Of a stretch of DNA of 64,000 bases, positions 17,793-28,458 are shown in pieces. Source of the DNA: Verrucomicrobiota bacterium (lineage in GTDB: Bacteria; Verrucomicrobiota; Verrucomicrobiia; Verrucomicrobiales; V1-33). The stretch spans positions 1 to 64,000 of the forward strand of contig QQNF01000008.1 of NCBI GenBank assembly GCA_003402705.1, given 5' to 3'. The notes beneath the pieces were generated by a model. It had not been told where the DNA came from and ran no database searches. It saw only the letters and a list, made by a program, of their open reading frames with translations. Each line of letters starts with the position of its first letter. Within the stretch, counting starts at the first letter, position 1. A program made the position numbers and the translations under genes.

Positions 17793-18497
17793 ATGCCCGC
17801 AACTAAACGCAGCAAACGCTACAAGGCCGCCGTCAAACTCGTGACGGAAGGCAAGACTCACCTCTTCGAGGAGGCCATGGAGGCGCTCAAGAAGTTCCCC
17901 GCCCCCAAGTTCGACCAATCGGTCACTATCTCGATGCACATGGGAGTCGATCCCCGGAAGGGCGATCAGATGATCCGATCCACTTGCCCGCTGCCGCACG
18001 GTACGGGTAAGAAGGTGACGGTGCTGGTGTTTGCCAAGGGCAATGCCGCGGAGGCCGCCAAGGCGGCTGGTGCGGAGTTTGTGGGCTACGAAGACCTCAT
18101 CAAGAAGGTCACGGAAGGCTTCCTCGACTTTGATGTCGCGATTGCCACGACGGAAGCGATGTCGGAAGTCCGGAAGCTCGGTCGCCAGCTCGGGCCTCGC
18201 GGTTTGATGCCGAACCCGAAGACGGGTACGGTTACTGACGATACCGCCGCTGCCGTGAAGGCGGTGAAGGCTGGTCGAGTTGACTTCAAGCTGGACAAGA
18301 ACGGCAACATTTCCGTCCCTGTCGGGAAGGCGTCCTTCACCACCCAGCAGCTGGCCGAGAATGCCGAGGCTGTGATTGAGGCGGTGTACCGTGCCAAGCC
18401 GGCGACTGCGCGCGGCAAGTATATTGAAACCATCCACGTCACCGCGACGATGACGCCGTCGGTCAAGATCGACGCGGCGAAATACGCCCGCAACTGA
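17793..18497 (+). CDS. rplA: 50S ribosomal protein L1
   Basis: L1 binds 23S rRNA at the L1 stalk and in many bacteria represses its own operon. The 234-residue protein begins MPATKRSKRYKAAVKLV and carries MHMGVDPRKGDQMIR, LPHGTGKK, LGRQLGPRGLMPNPKTGTVT and the C-terminal IHVTATMTPSVKID. The frame is open 13 codons upstream, but the ATG at 17793 matches the family N-terminus. The start lacks a Shine-Dalgarno sequence (CTGCCACAAACCA). No L1-type operator could be identified by eye in the 172-base leader. Confidence 0.97.
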   Translation: MPATKRSKRYKAAVKLVTEGKTHLFEEAMEALKKFPAPKFDQSVTISMHMGVDPRKGDQMIRSTCPLPHGTGKKVTVLVFAKGNAAEAAKAAGAEFVGYEDLIKKVTEGFLDFDVAIATTEAMSEVRKLGRQLGPRGLMPNPKTGTVTDDTAAAVKAVKAGRVDFKLDKNGNISVPVGKASFTTQQLAENAEAVIEAVYRAKPATARGKYIETIHVTATMTPSVKIDAAKYARN

Positions 18498-18533
18498 TCT
18501 CAGCCGCCAACTTCACCCTATTTTCAACGGATC

Positions 18534-19061
18534 ATGAATCCTGACAAGAAACCCATCGTCGCCCAGCTGCTCCAGCGGCTTGAAACTGCGCCATTCCTCT
18601 TCCTCGTGGACTACACGGGGCTGACGATGAAGCAGTTCAACAACATCCGCAAGAACCTGCGCGAAGTGGATGCCACCTTCCACGTCTCCAAGAACAGCTA
18701 CATCAGGGCTGCTGGTGACGCCAAGAATTACCCTGTCGAACTCCAGAAGGATCTCGTCGGCCAGACCGCCATTGTCTTCGGGCAGAAGGATGTCTGCGCT
18801 GCAGCGAAGGTGATTGCTGGTGCGCACAAGGAGTTCCAGCGCCCCGTGATCAAGAGTGGTGTCCTTGACGGCACGTTCCTCACTGCGGACGAGGTCAAGG
18901 GGCTTGCCGAAGTCGGCAGCCGTGAAAACCTCCTCGCCAAGCTCCTCGGTGTCCTCAACGCTCCCGCGGCTTCCATTGCCCGTGCGATCGCCGCGAAGAT
19001 CGAGAAGGACGGTGGTGGCCCGCCGGCCGCCGAAGAAGCTCCTGCGGAAACCGCCGCGTAA
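18534..19061 (+). CDS. rplJ: 50S ribosomal protein L10
   Basis: L10 anchors the L7/L12 dimers on the ribosome stalk. The 175-residue protein shows LDYTGLT-type VDYTGLTMKQFNNIRKNLRE, FHVSKNSYIRAA and the C-terminal helix LLAKLLGVLNAPAASIARAI that binds L7/L12 dimers, then an Ala/Glu-rich tail. The gap to rplA is only 36 bases, so there is no room for the long L10-binding leader seen in Escherichia. Only a weak GGA precedes the ATG. Confidence 0.97.
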   Translation: MNPDKKPIVAQLLQRLETAPFLFLVDYTGLTMKQFNNIRKNLREVDATFHVSKNSYIRAAGDAKNYPVELQKDLVGQTAIVFGQKDVCAAAKVIAGAHKEFQRPVIKSGVLDGTFLTADEVKGLAEVGSRENLLAKLLGVLNAPAASIARAIAAKIEKDGGGPPAAEEAPAETAA

Positions 19062-19201
19062 ACCATTTCCGGACGTTTTCGCCCGGACTTCCAAACCCAG
19101 AACTAACAGACAGAAGAACCAACCCAGTTCCTCACCGGTGCAGCGGCCGCCGCACTCAATCACTCCGGGGCTCCGGAGAACGGTGATACTGACCCAAACC
19201 T

Positions 19202-19570
19202 ATGGCAGACATTACTAAACTCGTCGACGACCTCTCCGCCCTCACCATCCTTGAGGCTTCCGAACTCGTGAAGACCCTTGAAGAAAAGTGGGGCGTCAGC
19301 GCCGCAGCGACGGCCGCTCCGGCCGGTGGCGGTCCTGCAGCTCCCGTTGAAGAGAAGACGGAATTCGACGTGATTCTCGTTGACAGCGGCGGCAACAAGA
19401 TTGCCGTCATTAAGGAAGTCCGTGGTGCGGTGGCCGGTCTCGGTCTCGCTGAAGCCAAGGCTCTTGTTGAAGGCGCGCCGAAGGCCATCAAGTCGGGCAT
19501 TCCGAAGGCCGAAGCTGAGGAAATCAAGAAGAAGCTTGAAGCCGCCGGTGCCAAGGTCGAGATCAAGTAA
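19202..19570 (+). CDS. rplL: 50S ribosomal protein L7/L12
   Basis: This is the stalk protein that recruits translational GTPases. Its 122 residues comprise the N-terminal dimerisation helix ([20 protein letters not shown]), an Ala/Pro/Gly hinge, and the C-terminal domain ([49 protein letters not shown]). It is 140 bases downstream of rplJ. The sequence before the ATG (GACCCAAACCT) has no Shine-Dalgarno motif. A strong hairpin follows before rpoB. Confidence 0.98.
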   Translation: MADITKLVDDLSALTILEASELVKTLEEKWGVSAAATAAPAGGGPAAPVEEKTEFDVILVDSGGNKIAVIKEVRGAVAGLGLAEAKALVEGAPKAIKSGIPKAEAEEIKKKLEAAGAKVEIK

Positions 19571-19611
19571 TGATTTGACCCGATTCACACACCAGTTATC
19601 CAACCCGTTTC

Positions 19612-19639
19612 CGCGCTTCCCGGGTTTCCGGGAAGCGCG
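19612..19639 (+). terminator. rplL-rpoB intergenic hairpin (probable attenuator)
   Basis: A perfect 12-bp stem (CGCGCTTCCCGG, loop GTTT, CCGGGAAGCGCG) lies 42 bases after rplL, followed by GGCCGGGCGTTTTCCGTTTTTT with two T-runs. It can act as a partial terminator that sets the ratio of ribosomal protein to RNA polymerase transcripts, as the rplL-rpoB attenuator does in E. coli. The remaining 214 bases before rpoB could hold a secondary promoter, but none is clear. Confidence 0.75.
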
Positions 19640-19853
19640 GGCCGGGCGTTTTCCGTTTTTTGTTTCCTGACGCCTCTTGAGGAGTTGGGGAGCCAGAGAC
19701 GGGGATCAGCCACCTCCATAGGTCCGGAAGTTCCGGCCGCCCGATTGACCATACCCTTCGTGATTGAAGAAGGGGCCCTGTTCCCGCCGTGAGTTGTCCT
19801 GATTCAGGCCAGCCTTTCCGATCCCATCCCACACTTTCCACCGCACCCCGCCC

Positions 19854-22800
19854 ATGTCAGACCGCCTCCATTTCGGCAAGCTTACGGAAGTCATTGATCC
19901 TCCCAACCTCATTGAGGTCCAACTCAACAGCTACAAAGAGTTTCTGCAGAAGGAGCTGGCGGCGTCTCGACGCATCGTCGTTGGTCTGCAGAGTGTCTTC
20001 AAGGAAGTCTTCCCGATTGAGAGTTACGACAACAAGACTGTCCTCGACTTTGCGCACTATGAAGTGGGCGAACCGAAGCTGACTGCCCACCAGGCGCAGC
20101 GGGACGGTGAGACGTTTTCTGCGCCGCTCTACGTGACCTTCACCCTGAAGGACGAGACGGGGACCAAGGAGGAACGGGTTTATATGGGTGAATTGCCCCT
20201 GATGACGGAGCGCGGCACGTTCGTGATCAATGGAGCGGAGCGGGTGGTGGTTTCGCAGTTGCACCGTTCGCCGGGCGTCTGTTTTGAGAAGAACCTTCAC
20301 CTGAATGGGAAGGAGTTGTTCGGATTCCGGATCATCCCGGACCGTGGTTCATGGCTGGAGGTGCAGTTCGACACGAACGACCTTCTGTACGTGTATCTTG
20401 ACCGGCGCCGCCGCCGCCGCAAGTTCCTCGCGACCACATTCCTTCGTGCGATCGGCTACGGGACGGATGAGCAGATCATCCGCGAGTTCTATCAGATTGA
20501 AGACCTCAAGCTGAAGATGTCTCTGGATGAGGCTGAACTGAGCAATCGTGTGCTCATCGCGGACGTCGTTGACGGCGAGACCATCATCGCGAAATCGTTT
20601 GAGCCGCTGACTCCTGGGATGGTTCGTCAGTTGCTGGATCTCGGGCACAAGACGGTCAAGGTTATTTCGGTTTCCGCGGATGACCTTCTGCTGAAGTCCC
20701 TCAAGAAGGATCCGGCGCGCGATGAAGATGAAGCGCTCAAGGACATCTACCGCCGCCTCCGCCCTGGGGATCCTCCCACGGTGCCGAACGCCCGCGCCCT
20801 GCTGAAGCGTCTCTTCTTCGATCCGAAGAAGTATGACCTCACCCGTGTCGGCCGATACAAGATCAACCAGAAACTCGGTCTGAAGCAGTCTGACGACACG
20901 AGGATTCTTGTGGCACAGGACTTCATTGCCGCGATCCGTTACCTGCTCAAGCTGCGCAGCGGTGAGGGGATTCTGGATGACATTGACCACTTGGGCAGCC
21001 GCCGTGTTCGGGCTGTCGGCGAATTGCTCGCCAACCAGTGCCGGGTGGGCCTTTCCCGCACGGAACGTCTCGTGAAGGAGCGGATGACGCTCTTCGATGT
21101 CAACATGGAGGGCATGACGCCGGCCAAGCTGATCAATCCGAAGGCACTTTCCGCGGTGGTGCGGGACTTCTTCGGCCGCAGCCAGCTCAGTCAGTTCATG
21201 GACCAGACGAATCCGCTGGCGGAACTGACCCACAAGCGTCGTCTTTCCGCGCTTGGGCCTGGTGGTCTGAATCGTGACCGCGCCGGCTTTGAAGTCCGGG
21301 ACGTTCACCAGTCCCACTACGGCCGGATCTGTCCGATTGAGACGCCGGAAGGTCCGAACATTGGTCTGATCAACTCGATGTCGACGTTTGCCCGGATCAA
21401 CGAGTTCGGATTCATCGAGACGCCCTATCGCAAGATCGTGAATGGTGTGGTGCACGACAAGATCGAGTACCTCACGGCGGACCAGGAAGAGGCCCACATG
21501 ATTGCGCAGGCCAACAATCCGACGCTGGATGACGGCCACTTTGTGAACAAGCGGATCACGGTTCGTTTCCGCGGCGACTTCCTCGAAGTCGATCCGACCG
21601 AGGCGACGTACATGGACGTTAGTCCGAAGCAGCTCGTGTCGATTGCGGCCGGTCTGATTCCGTTCCTTGAGCATGACGATGCCAACCGGGCGCTGATGGG
21701 TTCTAACATGCAGCGCCAGGGCGTGCCTTTGCTGGTTCCGGAGGCTCCGATTGTGGGCACCGGGATGGAAGGCAAGGCGGCGCGGGATTCCAAAGCGGTC
21801 CTCGTGGCTGACAAGGACTGCAAGGGAGTCGTCGCCGCAGCCAGTGCCGAGGTCATCATTGTGACCAAGGATGGCAAGCTGCCCTGCACGGAGGCGGAGT
21901 TCCTCGCGGATCCGTTTTGTGTGAAGCACAACCCTGACAAAGGAATCTGGGTGATGCCGCTGCGGAAGTTCATGCGTTCCAACGCCGGGACCTGCATCAA
22001 TCAGCGGCCGATCATCCGGAAGGGTGAGAAGGTGAAGCCTGGAGACGTGCTCGCTGACGGTCCCTGCACGCAGGGCGGAGAACTCGCCCTGGGCCGGAAC
22101 GTGCTGGTGGCGTTCATGCCGTGGAACGGTTATAACTTCGAGGACGCTATCACCATTTCCCAGAGGGTGGTGAAGGAGGACATCTACACGTCGATCCACA
22201 TTGAGGAGTTCGAAGTCAGCGCCCGCGACACCAAGCTCGGCCCCGAGGAAATCACCCGGGATATTCCGAACGTCGGTGAAGAGGCGCTCAAGAACCTTGG
22301 TCAGGACGGGGTGGTGCGTATCGGTGCTGAAGTGAAGCCTGGCGACATTCTCGTCGGCAAGATCACGCCGAAGTCGGAAACCGAACTGGCGCCTGAAGAA
22401 CGCCTGCTCCGCGCCATCTTCGGTGAGAAGGCTGCTGATGTTAAGGATACGTCGCTGCGTGTTCCTTCGGGTTGCACGGGTATCGTCATGGATGTACGCG
22501 TTTCCTCACGGAATCAAAATGCTCGCGAGAAGCTCTCTGCTGCCGACAGCAAGAAGCAGCTCAAGCAGATTGAAGAGGAGTTCAAAGCCAAGCACCTTGA
22601 ACTGGTCAACCAGCTCACGGACCGCCTTGCGGACATTCTCCTCAACGAGAAGAGCCCGCTGGACGTCGTCAACGCTCAGACTGGAGAAATCCTGATCCCG
22701 GCGAACAAGAAGATCACCAAGGCGCTCCTCGCCAAGGTGGCTGAGGCTCACGACCACATCGACATGGACGCGAGCCCGATCCGGAACAAGATCTTCGACA

Positions 22801-23690
22801 TCATCGCCGGGCTTGAACAGAAGTTCGCGGAACTTGAAGAAGAGCGGGAAGCGGCCCTCGACAAGGTCGAAACCGGTGACGAGCCGGACAGCGGCATCGT
22901 GAAGCAGGTGAAGGTCTACATTGCGTCGAAGCGGAAACTCTCCGTGGGTGACAAGATGGCTGGCCGCCACGGAAACAAGGGGGTCGTCGCCAAGATCGTT
23001 CCGGAAGAGGACATGCCGTTCCTCGAAGACGGACGTCCGGTGGACATCGTGCTGAATCCGCTTGGGGTGCCTTCCCGGATGAACGTCGGTCAGGTTCTTG
23101 AGACGCACCTTGGGGTTGCGGCGCGGGCGCTTGGGATGACGATCGCGACACCGGTTTTCGACGGGATTCCCGAGGAAAAGATCATGGGGTATCTCAAGGA
23201 AGCCCGCGACACCACCGAGCACACGTGGATCGGCCTGAACGGCAAGTCCCGTCTCTTCGACGGGCGTACCGGTGATCCATTCCACCAGGAAGTCGTCGTT
23301 GGCGTCATCTACATGATGAAGCTGGGTCACCTTGTTGCCGACAAGATCCACGCCCGGGCGGTTGGTCCGTACAGCCTCGTCACCCAGCAGCCGCTGGGGG
23401 GTAAGGCGCAGTATGGTGGTCAGCGCTTCGGTGAAATGGAAGTCTGGGCCCTTGAGGCTTACGGTGCCGCCTACACGCTGCAGGAACTCCTCACGGTCAA
23501 ATCGGACGACGTCCAGGGCCGTACGAGGATCTACGAAGCGATCGTCAAGGGGGACAACACGCTCGAGGCCGGCACGCCGGAATCGTTCAACGTCCTCATC
23601 AAGGAAATGCAGTCGCTGGGTCTCGACGTCAAAGTCGGGAACTCCAAGGCCGGTCCGGACGGGCAGGGCCTTGGCATGCTGAGCGCCTGA
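19854..23690 (+). CDS. rpoB: DNA-directed RNA polymerase subunit beta
   Basis: The beta subunit forms half of the catalytic cleft of RNA polymerase. The 1278-residue protein shows family landmarks in order: [24 protein letters not shown] [20 protein letters not shown] near 122, the rifampicin region ([20 protein letters not shown], then [20 protein letters not shown]) near 440-480, [27 protein letters not shown] near 1034 and the C-terminal [19 protein letters not shown]. The length and order are normal, with no large lineage insertion seen by eye. The leader CCACCGCACCCCGCCC contains no Shine-Dalgarno sequence. It is followed by rpoC after 83 bases. Confidence 0.98.
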   Translation: MSDRLHFGKLTEVIDPPNLIEVQLNSYKEFLQKELAASRRIVVGLQSVFKEVFPIESYDNKTVLDFAHYEVGEPKLTAHQAQRDGETFSAPLYVTFTLKDETGTKEERVYMGELPLMTERGTFVINGAERVVVSQLHRSPGVCFEKNLHLNGKELFGFRIIPDRGSWLEVQFDTNDLLYVYLDRRRRRRKFLATTFLRAIGYGTDEQIIREFYQIEDLKLKMSLDEAELSNRVLIADVVDGETIIAKSFEPLTPGMVRQLLDLGHKTVKVISVSADDLLLKSLKKDPARDEDEALKDIYRRLRPGDPPTVPNARALLKRLFFDPKKYDLTRVGRYKINQKLGLKQSDDTRILVAQDFIAAIRYLLKLRSGEGILDDIDHLGSRRVRAVGELLANQCRVGLSRTERLVKERMTLFDVNMEGMTPAKLINPKALSAVVRDFFGRSQLSQFMDQTNPLAELTHKRRLSALGPGGLNRDRAGFEVRDVHQSHYGRICPIETPEGPNIGLINSMSTFARINEFGFIETPYRKIVNGVVHDKIEYLTADQEEAHMIAQANNPTLDDGHFVNKRITVRFRGDFLEVDPTEATYMDVSPKQLVSIAAGLIPFLEHDDANRALMGSNMQRQGVPLLVPEAPIVGTGMEGKAARDSKAVLVADKDCKGVVAAASAEVIIVTKDGKLPCTEAEFLADPFCVKHNPDKGIWVMPLRKFMRSNAGTCINQRPIIRKGEKVKPGDVLADGPCTQGGELALGRNVLVAFMPWNGYNFEDAITISQRVVKEDIYTSIHIEEFEVSARDTKLGPEEITRDIPNVGEEALKNLGQDGVVRIGAEVKPGDILVGKITPKSETELAPEERLLRAIFGEKAADVKDTSLRVPSGCTGIVMDVRVSSRNQNAREKLSAADSKKQLKQIEEEFKAKHLELVNQLTDRLADILLNEKSPLDVVNAQTGEILIPANKKITKALLAKVAEAHDHIDMDASPIRNKIFDIIAGLEQKFAELEEEREAALDKVETGDEPDSGIVKQVKVYIASKRKLSVGDKMAGRHGNKGVVAKIVPEEDMPFLEDGRPVDIVLNPLGVPSRMNVGQVLETHLGVAARALGMTIATPVFDGIPEEKIMGYLKEARDTTEHTWIGLNGKSRLFDGRTGDPFHQEVVVGVIYMMKLGHLVADKIHARAVGPYSLVTQQPLGGKAQYGGQRFGEMEVWALEAYGAAYTLQELLTVKSDDVQGRTRIYEAIVKGDNTLEAGTPESFNVLIKEMQSLGLDVKVGNSKAGPDGQGLGMLSA

Positions 23691-23700
23691 CGGTTATTTC

Positions 23701-23729
23701 GCGGGCCGGTGTGCGTTGCACCGGCCCGC
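23701..23729 (+). terminator. rpoB-rpoC intergenic hairpin
   Basis: A perfect 11-bp GC stem (GCGGGCCGGTG / CACCGGCCCGC, 7-nt loop) lies 10 bases after rpoB and 44 bases before rpoC. No T-run follows, so it is more likely an RNA-processing or stability element than a terminator inside this operon. Confidence 0.55.
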
Positions 23730-23773
23730 AACTCCTCACCTTTTCACTTCACTAACTTTACTTTTTCCCATTC

Positions 23774-26700
23774 ATGAGCGTCGAAACCCAGCTTCGAGAA
23801 CTCTTTGGCGGAGACACCCGCCCACAGGGATTTGACCACGTTGCGATCACGGTTGCCGCTCCGGACACGATCCGGAGCTGGAGCCGCGGCGAGGTCAAGA
23901 ACCCGGAAACCATCAACTACCGCACATTCAAGCCCGAGAAGGGCGGCCTGTTCTGCGAGCGGATCTTCGGACCGACGCGCGACTGGGAATGTTCCTGCGG
24001 CAAGTACAAGCGCATCAAGCACAAGGGCGTGGTCTGCGACCGCTGCGGTGTTGAAGTGACGCTGAGCCGCGTGCGCCGCGAGCGCATGGGCCACATTGAA
24101 CTGGCGGTTCCGGTCAGTCACATCTGGTTCTACAAGTGCATGCCGAGCCGCCTCGGTCTGATGCTGGACATGACGGCGCGCCAGCTGGAACGGGTGATCT
24201 ATTATGAGGATTACATCGTCATCGACCCGCTGAACACGCCGTTCACGCGCGGGCAGCTGCTGACTGAGGTTGAGTTCCGGGAAGCCGAGGAACAGTATGG
24301 GGAAGACAGCTTCCGCTACGGGATGGGTGCTGCTGCGGTCCAGGACCTGCTAGCTGGTGTCAATCTTCCGGAGCTGGTGATCGAACTTCAGGACGCGATG
24401 ACGAAGACGCGTTCGAAGCAGACGCGCAAGAAGCTGGCGAAGCGGCTGAAGCTCGCACAGGGTTTCCATTCATCGCGGTCCCGTCCGGAATGGATGGTGC
24501 TGGATGTGCTCCCGGTGATTCCTCCGGACCTTCGTCCGCTGGTGCCGCTTGAAGGCGGGCGTTTCGCCACGTCTGACCTCAACGACCTCTATCGCCGCGT
24601 CATCAACCGGAACAACCGGCTCAAGAACCTGCTCCAACTCAAGACGCCGGACGTCATCATCCGGAATGAGAAGCGGATGCTTCAGGAAGCGGTGGATGCG
24701 CTCTTCGACAACGGCCGTCACGGTCGTGCCGTCACCGGAGCCGGCAACCGTCCGCTGAAGTCGCTGTCCGACATGCTCAAGGGCAAGGGCGGTCGTTTCC
24801 GTCAGAACCTTCTCGGCAAGCGGGTCGACTACTCAGGCCGTTCCGTTATCGTCATCGGGCCTGAACTGAAGCTCAATCAGTGCGGTCTTCCGAAGAAGAT
24901 GGCGCTCGTGTTGTTCGAGCCATTCATCATCCGCCGACTGAAGGAACTTGGTTATGTGCACACGGTGCGCAGCGCCAAGAAGATGATTGAGCGCCGGACT
25001 CCGGAAGTGTGGGACATTCTTGAAGAAGTCACGAAGGGTCACCCGGTGCTCCTCAACCGTGCGCCGACGCTGCACCGCCTATCGATTCAGGCCTTTGAGC
25101 CGGTTCTCATTGAAGGGGAAGCGATCCGGATCCATCCGCTCGTCTGTACCGCTTACAACGCGGACTTCGACGGTGACCAGATGGCGGTGCACGTCCCGCT
25201 GTCGGTTGAAGCCCAGATGGAGGCCCGCCTCCTGATGCTGGCGACTAACAACATCTTCTCGCCATCCAGTGGGAAGCCGGTGACGACGCCTTCGCAGGAC
25301 ATTACCCTCGGGTCGTACTTCCTCACACACACCCGGACCAGTCAGGTCAAGATCAAGGACGAGAATCGCCGTCCGCTCTTCTCCGATCAGGCGGAAGTTG
25401 AAATGGCGCTCGCCGAAAACGGGATCGAACTTCATCAGCCGATTCTGTTCCGCAATCCTGACAAGGGACTCAAGACGGTGTTCGGCGACGAAACCAAGGG
25501 CCTCATCGAAACGACTGCGGGCCGCGTCCGCTTCAACGAGATCTGGCCTGTCGCGCTCGGCTTCATTAACAAGAACGTCGGCAAGAAGCAGCTCTCGGAC
25601 ATCATCTGGCGCTGCTGGCAGACGTCCGGGCACGAGGAAACCGTGCGCGCGCTCGACCGGCTCAAGGAACTCGGGTTCAAGGCAGCCACGCAGTCCGGAT
25701 GTTCGATTGGTATCACTGACATGGTGATTCCGGCCGAGAAGAAGGAAGAGCTGGAGAAGGCCTACGTGCGCCTCGAGGAAATCGACAAGCAGCACCGCCG
25801 CGGGATCATCACCGACCGCGAACGCTACAACATGATCATCGACTTGTGGACGCAGGCCGGTGACCACATTCAGCAGACGCTCTTCCGCCAGCTCGAGCAC
25901 AACGAAGGCAAGAAGTTCGCGAATCCGCTGTTCATGATGGTCGATTCCGGTGCGCGGGGTAACAAGCAGCAGATCAAGCAGCTTGGCGGGATGCGCGGTC
26001 TGATGGCCAAGCCTTCCGGCGAGATCATTGAGCGCCCGATCACCTCGAACTTCCGCGAAGGCCTGACGGTGCTGGAGTACTTCATTTCCACGCACGGTGC
26101 GCGGAAGGGACTCTCCGACACGGCGCTCAAGACGGCGGACTCCGGCTATATGACGCGGAAACTCGTTGATGTGGCGCAGGACGTGATCGTCTTCGAAGAA
26201 ACCTGCGGAACCACTAACGGCATTCTGGTTCGTTCTCTCTATGAAGGGGATGAAGAAGTCGTGGACCTCAAGCAGCGGATCTACGGCCGCGCCTCGTGCG
26301 AGACCGTGAAGGATCCGGTGACTGGCGAGACCATCGTCCGGACAAACGACGTCATCACCGAGAAGCAGGCGGAGTCGCTGACGCGCATCGGGGTGGAGCA
26401 ACTGAAGATCCGTTCGGTGCTCACTTGCGAAAGCAAGCGTGGTTGCTGCGCCCTCTGCTATGGTCTGCACCTCGGCACGGGTCACCCTGTCAAGGTCGGT
26501 GAAGCGGTCGGGATTGTGGCTGCTCAGTCGATCGGTGAGCCGGGAACGCAGCTGACGATGCGTACGTTCCACATCGGTGGTGTTGCCGGTGGTTCGTTCA
26601 AGCAGCCGATCATCAAGGTCAAGCACTCCGGGATTATCCGTTACAACGATATCCGGGCCGTCAAGGCGCCGGACGGCAACTTCATCGTGCTCACCAAGAA

Positions 26701-27913
26701 CGGCACGGTTTCGGTCGTCGACAGCGAGGGCCTCGAACTGGAAAGCCACAAACTGGTAATCGGTTCGGTCATCTACAAGGGTGAGAACGAGTCGATCAAG
26801 AAGGGCGAAACGCTCGTCACATGGGAACAGCACGCCGTTCCGGTCATCACGGAGCGCGAGGGAATCATTGACTTCCGCGACATGATCCCCGGGATCACGC
26901 TAGGCAAGTCTGGCGAGAAGGGCTCCGATCAGATGATCGTCCTTGAGCACAAGGAAGACCTGCACCCGCAGATCGTTGTTCTCGCGCCGAAGTCCAAGGA
27001 AGTGCTGGCGAGTTACTCGATTCCTGCCGGCGCGTTCCTTTCGGTCAAGAAGGGCGAGCACGTTGATGCTGGGGTTACCCTGGCCAAGACGCCCCGCAAG
27101 GTCAGCAAGGCGAAGGACATTACCGGTGGTCTTCCCCGCGTTGCGGAACTGTTCGAAGCCCGCAAACCGAAGGACCATGCCGAGATCGCCAAGATCGACG
27201 GTGCGGTTTCCATCGGTGGAATGGTCCGCGGCAAGCGCAAGGTCATCGTCCGGGACGACGAGTCCGGTGAGGAAGAAGAGCACCTCGTCCCGCGCGGTAA
27301 GCACATCATCGTATTCGATGGCGACCGCGTGAAGAAGGGGGATCAGATCACCGAAGGGCCGGTGGTGCCGCATGAAATCCTCGAGATTCTCGGGCCTCAT
27401 GAACTCCAGGAGCACCTCGTCAACGAGGTTCAGGAGGTCTATCGCCTCCAAGGGGTGGAGATCAACGACAAGCACATTGAGATCATCATCCGCCAGATGC
27501 TCCGCAAGGTGAAGATCACCGATCCGGGCGATACCGAGTTCCTCTGGGGCGACCAGATCGAGCGCATCGAGTTCGAGGAAGCCAACCGCGTCATTGTGGA
27601 GCAGGGCGGCAAGCCGGCGGAAGCCGAACCGGTTCTGCTCGGGATTACCAAGGCGAGCCTTGAAACTGATTCGTTCATCTCGGCCGCGTCCTTCCAGGAC
27701 ACGACCCGCGTCCTCACCGACGCCGCCACGCTCGGCAAGTTCGACTGGCTGCGCGGGTTCAAGGAAAACGTCATCATGGGCCACCTCATCCCGGCTGGTA
27801 CCGGCTTCCTCCGGAACCGCGAGATGAAGGTCCACGAGGAAATCGACCTCCGGAAATCGGACGGCCTCGACTCGATCGAGGATGAAGCGGATTCCCTGCT
27901 CGACGCGATCTGA
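23774..27913 (+). CDS. rpoC: DNA-directed RNA polymerase subunit beta-prime
   Basis: This subunit carries the active-site magnesium of RNA polymerase. Its 1379 residues show the N-terminal zinc site (C73-S-C75, C88-D-R-C91), the catalytic N462-A-D-F-D-G-D468 with the three aspartates, the bridge-helix region [20 protein letters not shown], the second Cys cluster ([13 protein letters not shown] region near 885-895) and [16 protein letters not shown]. The C-terminus is an acidic [14 protein letters not shown]. The start ATG follows ACTTTTTCCCATTC, with no Shine-Dalgarno sequence. A hairpin follows. The rpsL-rpsG-fusA genes that often follow rpoC are absent here; an accessory BlaI/M56 pair comes instead. 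Confidence 0.98.
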   Translation: MSVETQLRELFGGDTRPQGFDHVAITVAAPDTIRSWSRGEVKNPETINYRTFKPEKGGLFCERIFGPTRDWECSCGKYKRIKHKGVVCDRCGVEVTLSRVRRERMGHIELAVPVSHIWFYKCMPSRLGLMLDMTARQLERVIYYEDYIVIDPLNTPFTRGQLLTEVEFREAEEQYGEDSFRYGMGAAAVQDLLAGVNLPELVIELQDAMTKTRSKQTRKKLAKRLKLAQGFHSSRSRPEWMVLDVLPVIPPDLRPLVPLEGGRFATSDLNDLYRRVINRNNRLKNLLQLKTPDVIIRNEKRMLQEAVDALFDNGRHGRAVTGAGNRPLKSLSDMLKGKGGRFRQNLLGKRVDYSGRSVIVIGPELKLNQCGLPKKMALVLFEPFIIRRLKELGYVHTVRSAKKMIERRTPEVWDILEEVTKGHPVLLNRAPTLHRLSIQAFEPVLIEGEAIRIHPLVCTAYNADFDGDQMAVHVPLSVEAQMEARLLMLATNNIFSPSSGKPVTTPSQDITLGSYFLTHTRTSQVKIKDENRRPLFSDQAEVEMALAENGIELHQPILFRNPDKGLKTVFGDETKGLIETTAGRVRFNEIWPVALGFINKNVGKKQLSDIIWRCWQTSGHEETVRALDRLKELGFKAATQSGCSIGITDMVIPAEKKEELEKAYVRLEEIDKQHRRGIITDRERYNMIIDLWTQAGDHIQQTLFRQLEHNEGKKFANPLFMMVDSGARGNKQQIKQLGGMRGLMAKPSGEIIERPITSNFREGLTVLEYFISTHGARKGLSDTALKTADSGYMTRKLVDVAQDVIVFEETCGTTNGILVRSLYEGDEEVVDLKQRIYGRASCETVKDPVTGETIVRTNDVITEKQAESLTRIGVEQLKIRSVLTCESKRGCCALCYGLHLGTGHPVKVGEAVGIVAAQSIGEPGTQLTMRTFHIGGVAGGSFKQPIIKVKHSGIIRYNDIRAVKAPDGNFIVLTKNGTVSVVDSEGLELESHKLVIGSVIYKGENESIKKGETLVTWEQHAVPVITEREGIIDFRDMIPGITLGKSGEKGSDQMIVLEHKEDLHPQIVVLAPKSKEVLASYSIPAGAFLSVKKGEHVDAGVTLAKTPRKVSKAKDITGGLPRVAELFEARKPKDHAEIAKIDGAVSIGGMVRGKRKVIVRDDESGEEEEHLVPRGKHIIVFDGDRVKKGDQITEGPVVPHEILEILGPHELQEHLVNEVQEVYRLQGVEINDKHIEIIIRQMLRKVKITDPGDTEFLWGDQIERIEFEEANRVIVEQGGKPAEAEPVLLGITKASLETDSFISAASFQDTTRVLTDAATLGKFDWLRGFKENVIMGHLIPAGTGFLRNREMKVHEEIDLRKSDGLDSIEDEADSLLDAI

Positions 27914-27941
27914 GCGGACGGTCGGAATTGATTCCAGCATG

Positions 27942-27969
27942 GGCCGCGCTCCGGAAACGGGGCGCGGCC
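27942..27969 (+). terminator. Hairpin after rpoC
   Basis: A GC-rich stem (GGCCGCGC..CC / GG.GCGCGGCC) with loop GGAAAC lies 28 bases after the rpoC stop, followed by only TT-C-T. It probably terminates the core operon. Confidence 0.65.
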
Positions 27970-27989
27970 TTCTGCGTGGCGGGGGTGCC

Positions 27990-28060
27990 GTTAAAAATGT
28001 AACGAATCGAACTTGCGGGCGGCGGTTTGTCCGTTAAATAAGCAACGCTAAATCTTTAAC
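27990..28060 (+). promoter_or_regulatory. AT-rich leader of the blaI-M56 pair with candidate repressor palindromes
   Basis: This is an AT-rich island in GC-rich surroundings just before the BlaI gene. It contains GTTA-AAAATG-TAAC (27990-28003), CGTT-N8-AACG (28032-28047) and a wider GTTAAA (28033-28038) / TTTAAC (28055-28060) inverted repeat. Weak -10-like TAAATA and TAAATC boxes overlap them. BlaI-family repressors bind short dyads upstream of their own gene, so one of these may be the operator. That assignment is inference; the canonical TACANNTGTA is not present. Confidence 0.35.
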
Positions 28061-28073
28061 CGACACGAATGCC

Positions 28074-28457
28074 ATGACTGACAGTGCCCAACTAACGCGC
28101 CGGGAACGACAGATGATGGATGCGCTGTATGCGCGGGGGGAGGCGACGGTGAATCAGGTGGTGGAGGCGTTGCCGGATCCACCGACGCCGATGGCGGTGC
28201 GGCGGATGCTGCACATTCTGGAGGAGAAGGGGCATTTGCGGCGGCGGGAGCAGGGGAGGGAGGTGGTGTATGCGCCGAAGGAGTCGCGGTCGCGGGCAGG
28301 GAGGACGGCGTTTGAGAAGGTGCTGGAAACGTTTTTTGGCGGGTCGCTGGAGGAAGCGCTTTCGTCGCATCTGCTGTCGCGGAAGGATGGAGTGACGGAG
28401 GAGGAGCGGGACCGGCTGGTGGCGCTGATTGAACAAGCCAAGAAGGAGGGCCGCTGA
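28074..28457 (+). CDS. BlaI/MecI/CopY-family transcriptional repressor
   Basis: The 127-residue winged-helix protein resembles BlaI/MecI repressors, which dimerise on palindromic operators and are inactivated by cleavage. The N-terminus LTRRERQMMDALYARGEATV and HTH segment VNQVVEALPDPPTPMAVRRM, then LHILEEKGHLRRREQGREVV (wing), and a C-terminal dimerisation helix region (FEKVLETFFGGSLEEALSSH) fit the family. The next gene starts one base after its stop and encodes an M56 metallopeptidase, the usual BlaR1/MecR1-type antirepressor partner. The target regulon beyond this pair is unknown; no beta-lactamase is nearby. The symbol blaI is not assigned because the function may be unrelated to beta-lactams. 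Confidence 0.92.
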   Translation: MTDSAQLTRRERQMMDALYARGEATVNQVVEALPDPPTPMAVRRMLHILEEKGHLRRREQGREVVYAPKESRSRAGRTAFEKVLETFFGGSLEEALSSHLLSRKDGVTEEERDRLVALIEQAKKEGR

Positions 28458-28458
28458 G

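Noticed and set aside
20349..22199. Long antisense open frame opposite rpoB
   Set aside because: Arg- and His-rich without domains, fully inside rpoB; GC-rich shadow.
25079..26833. Long antisense open frame opposite rpoC
   Set aside because: No motif or signal, no plausible start context; shadow of rpoC.
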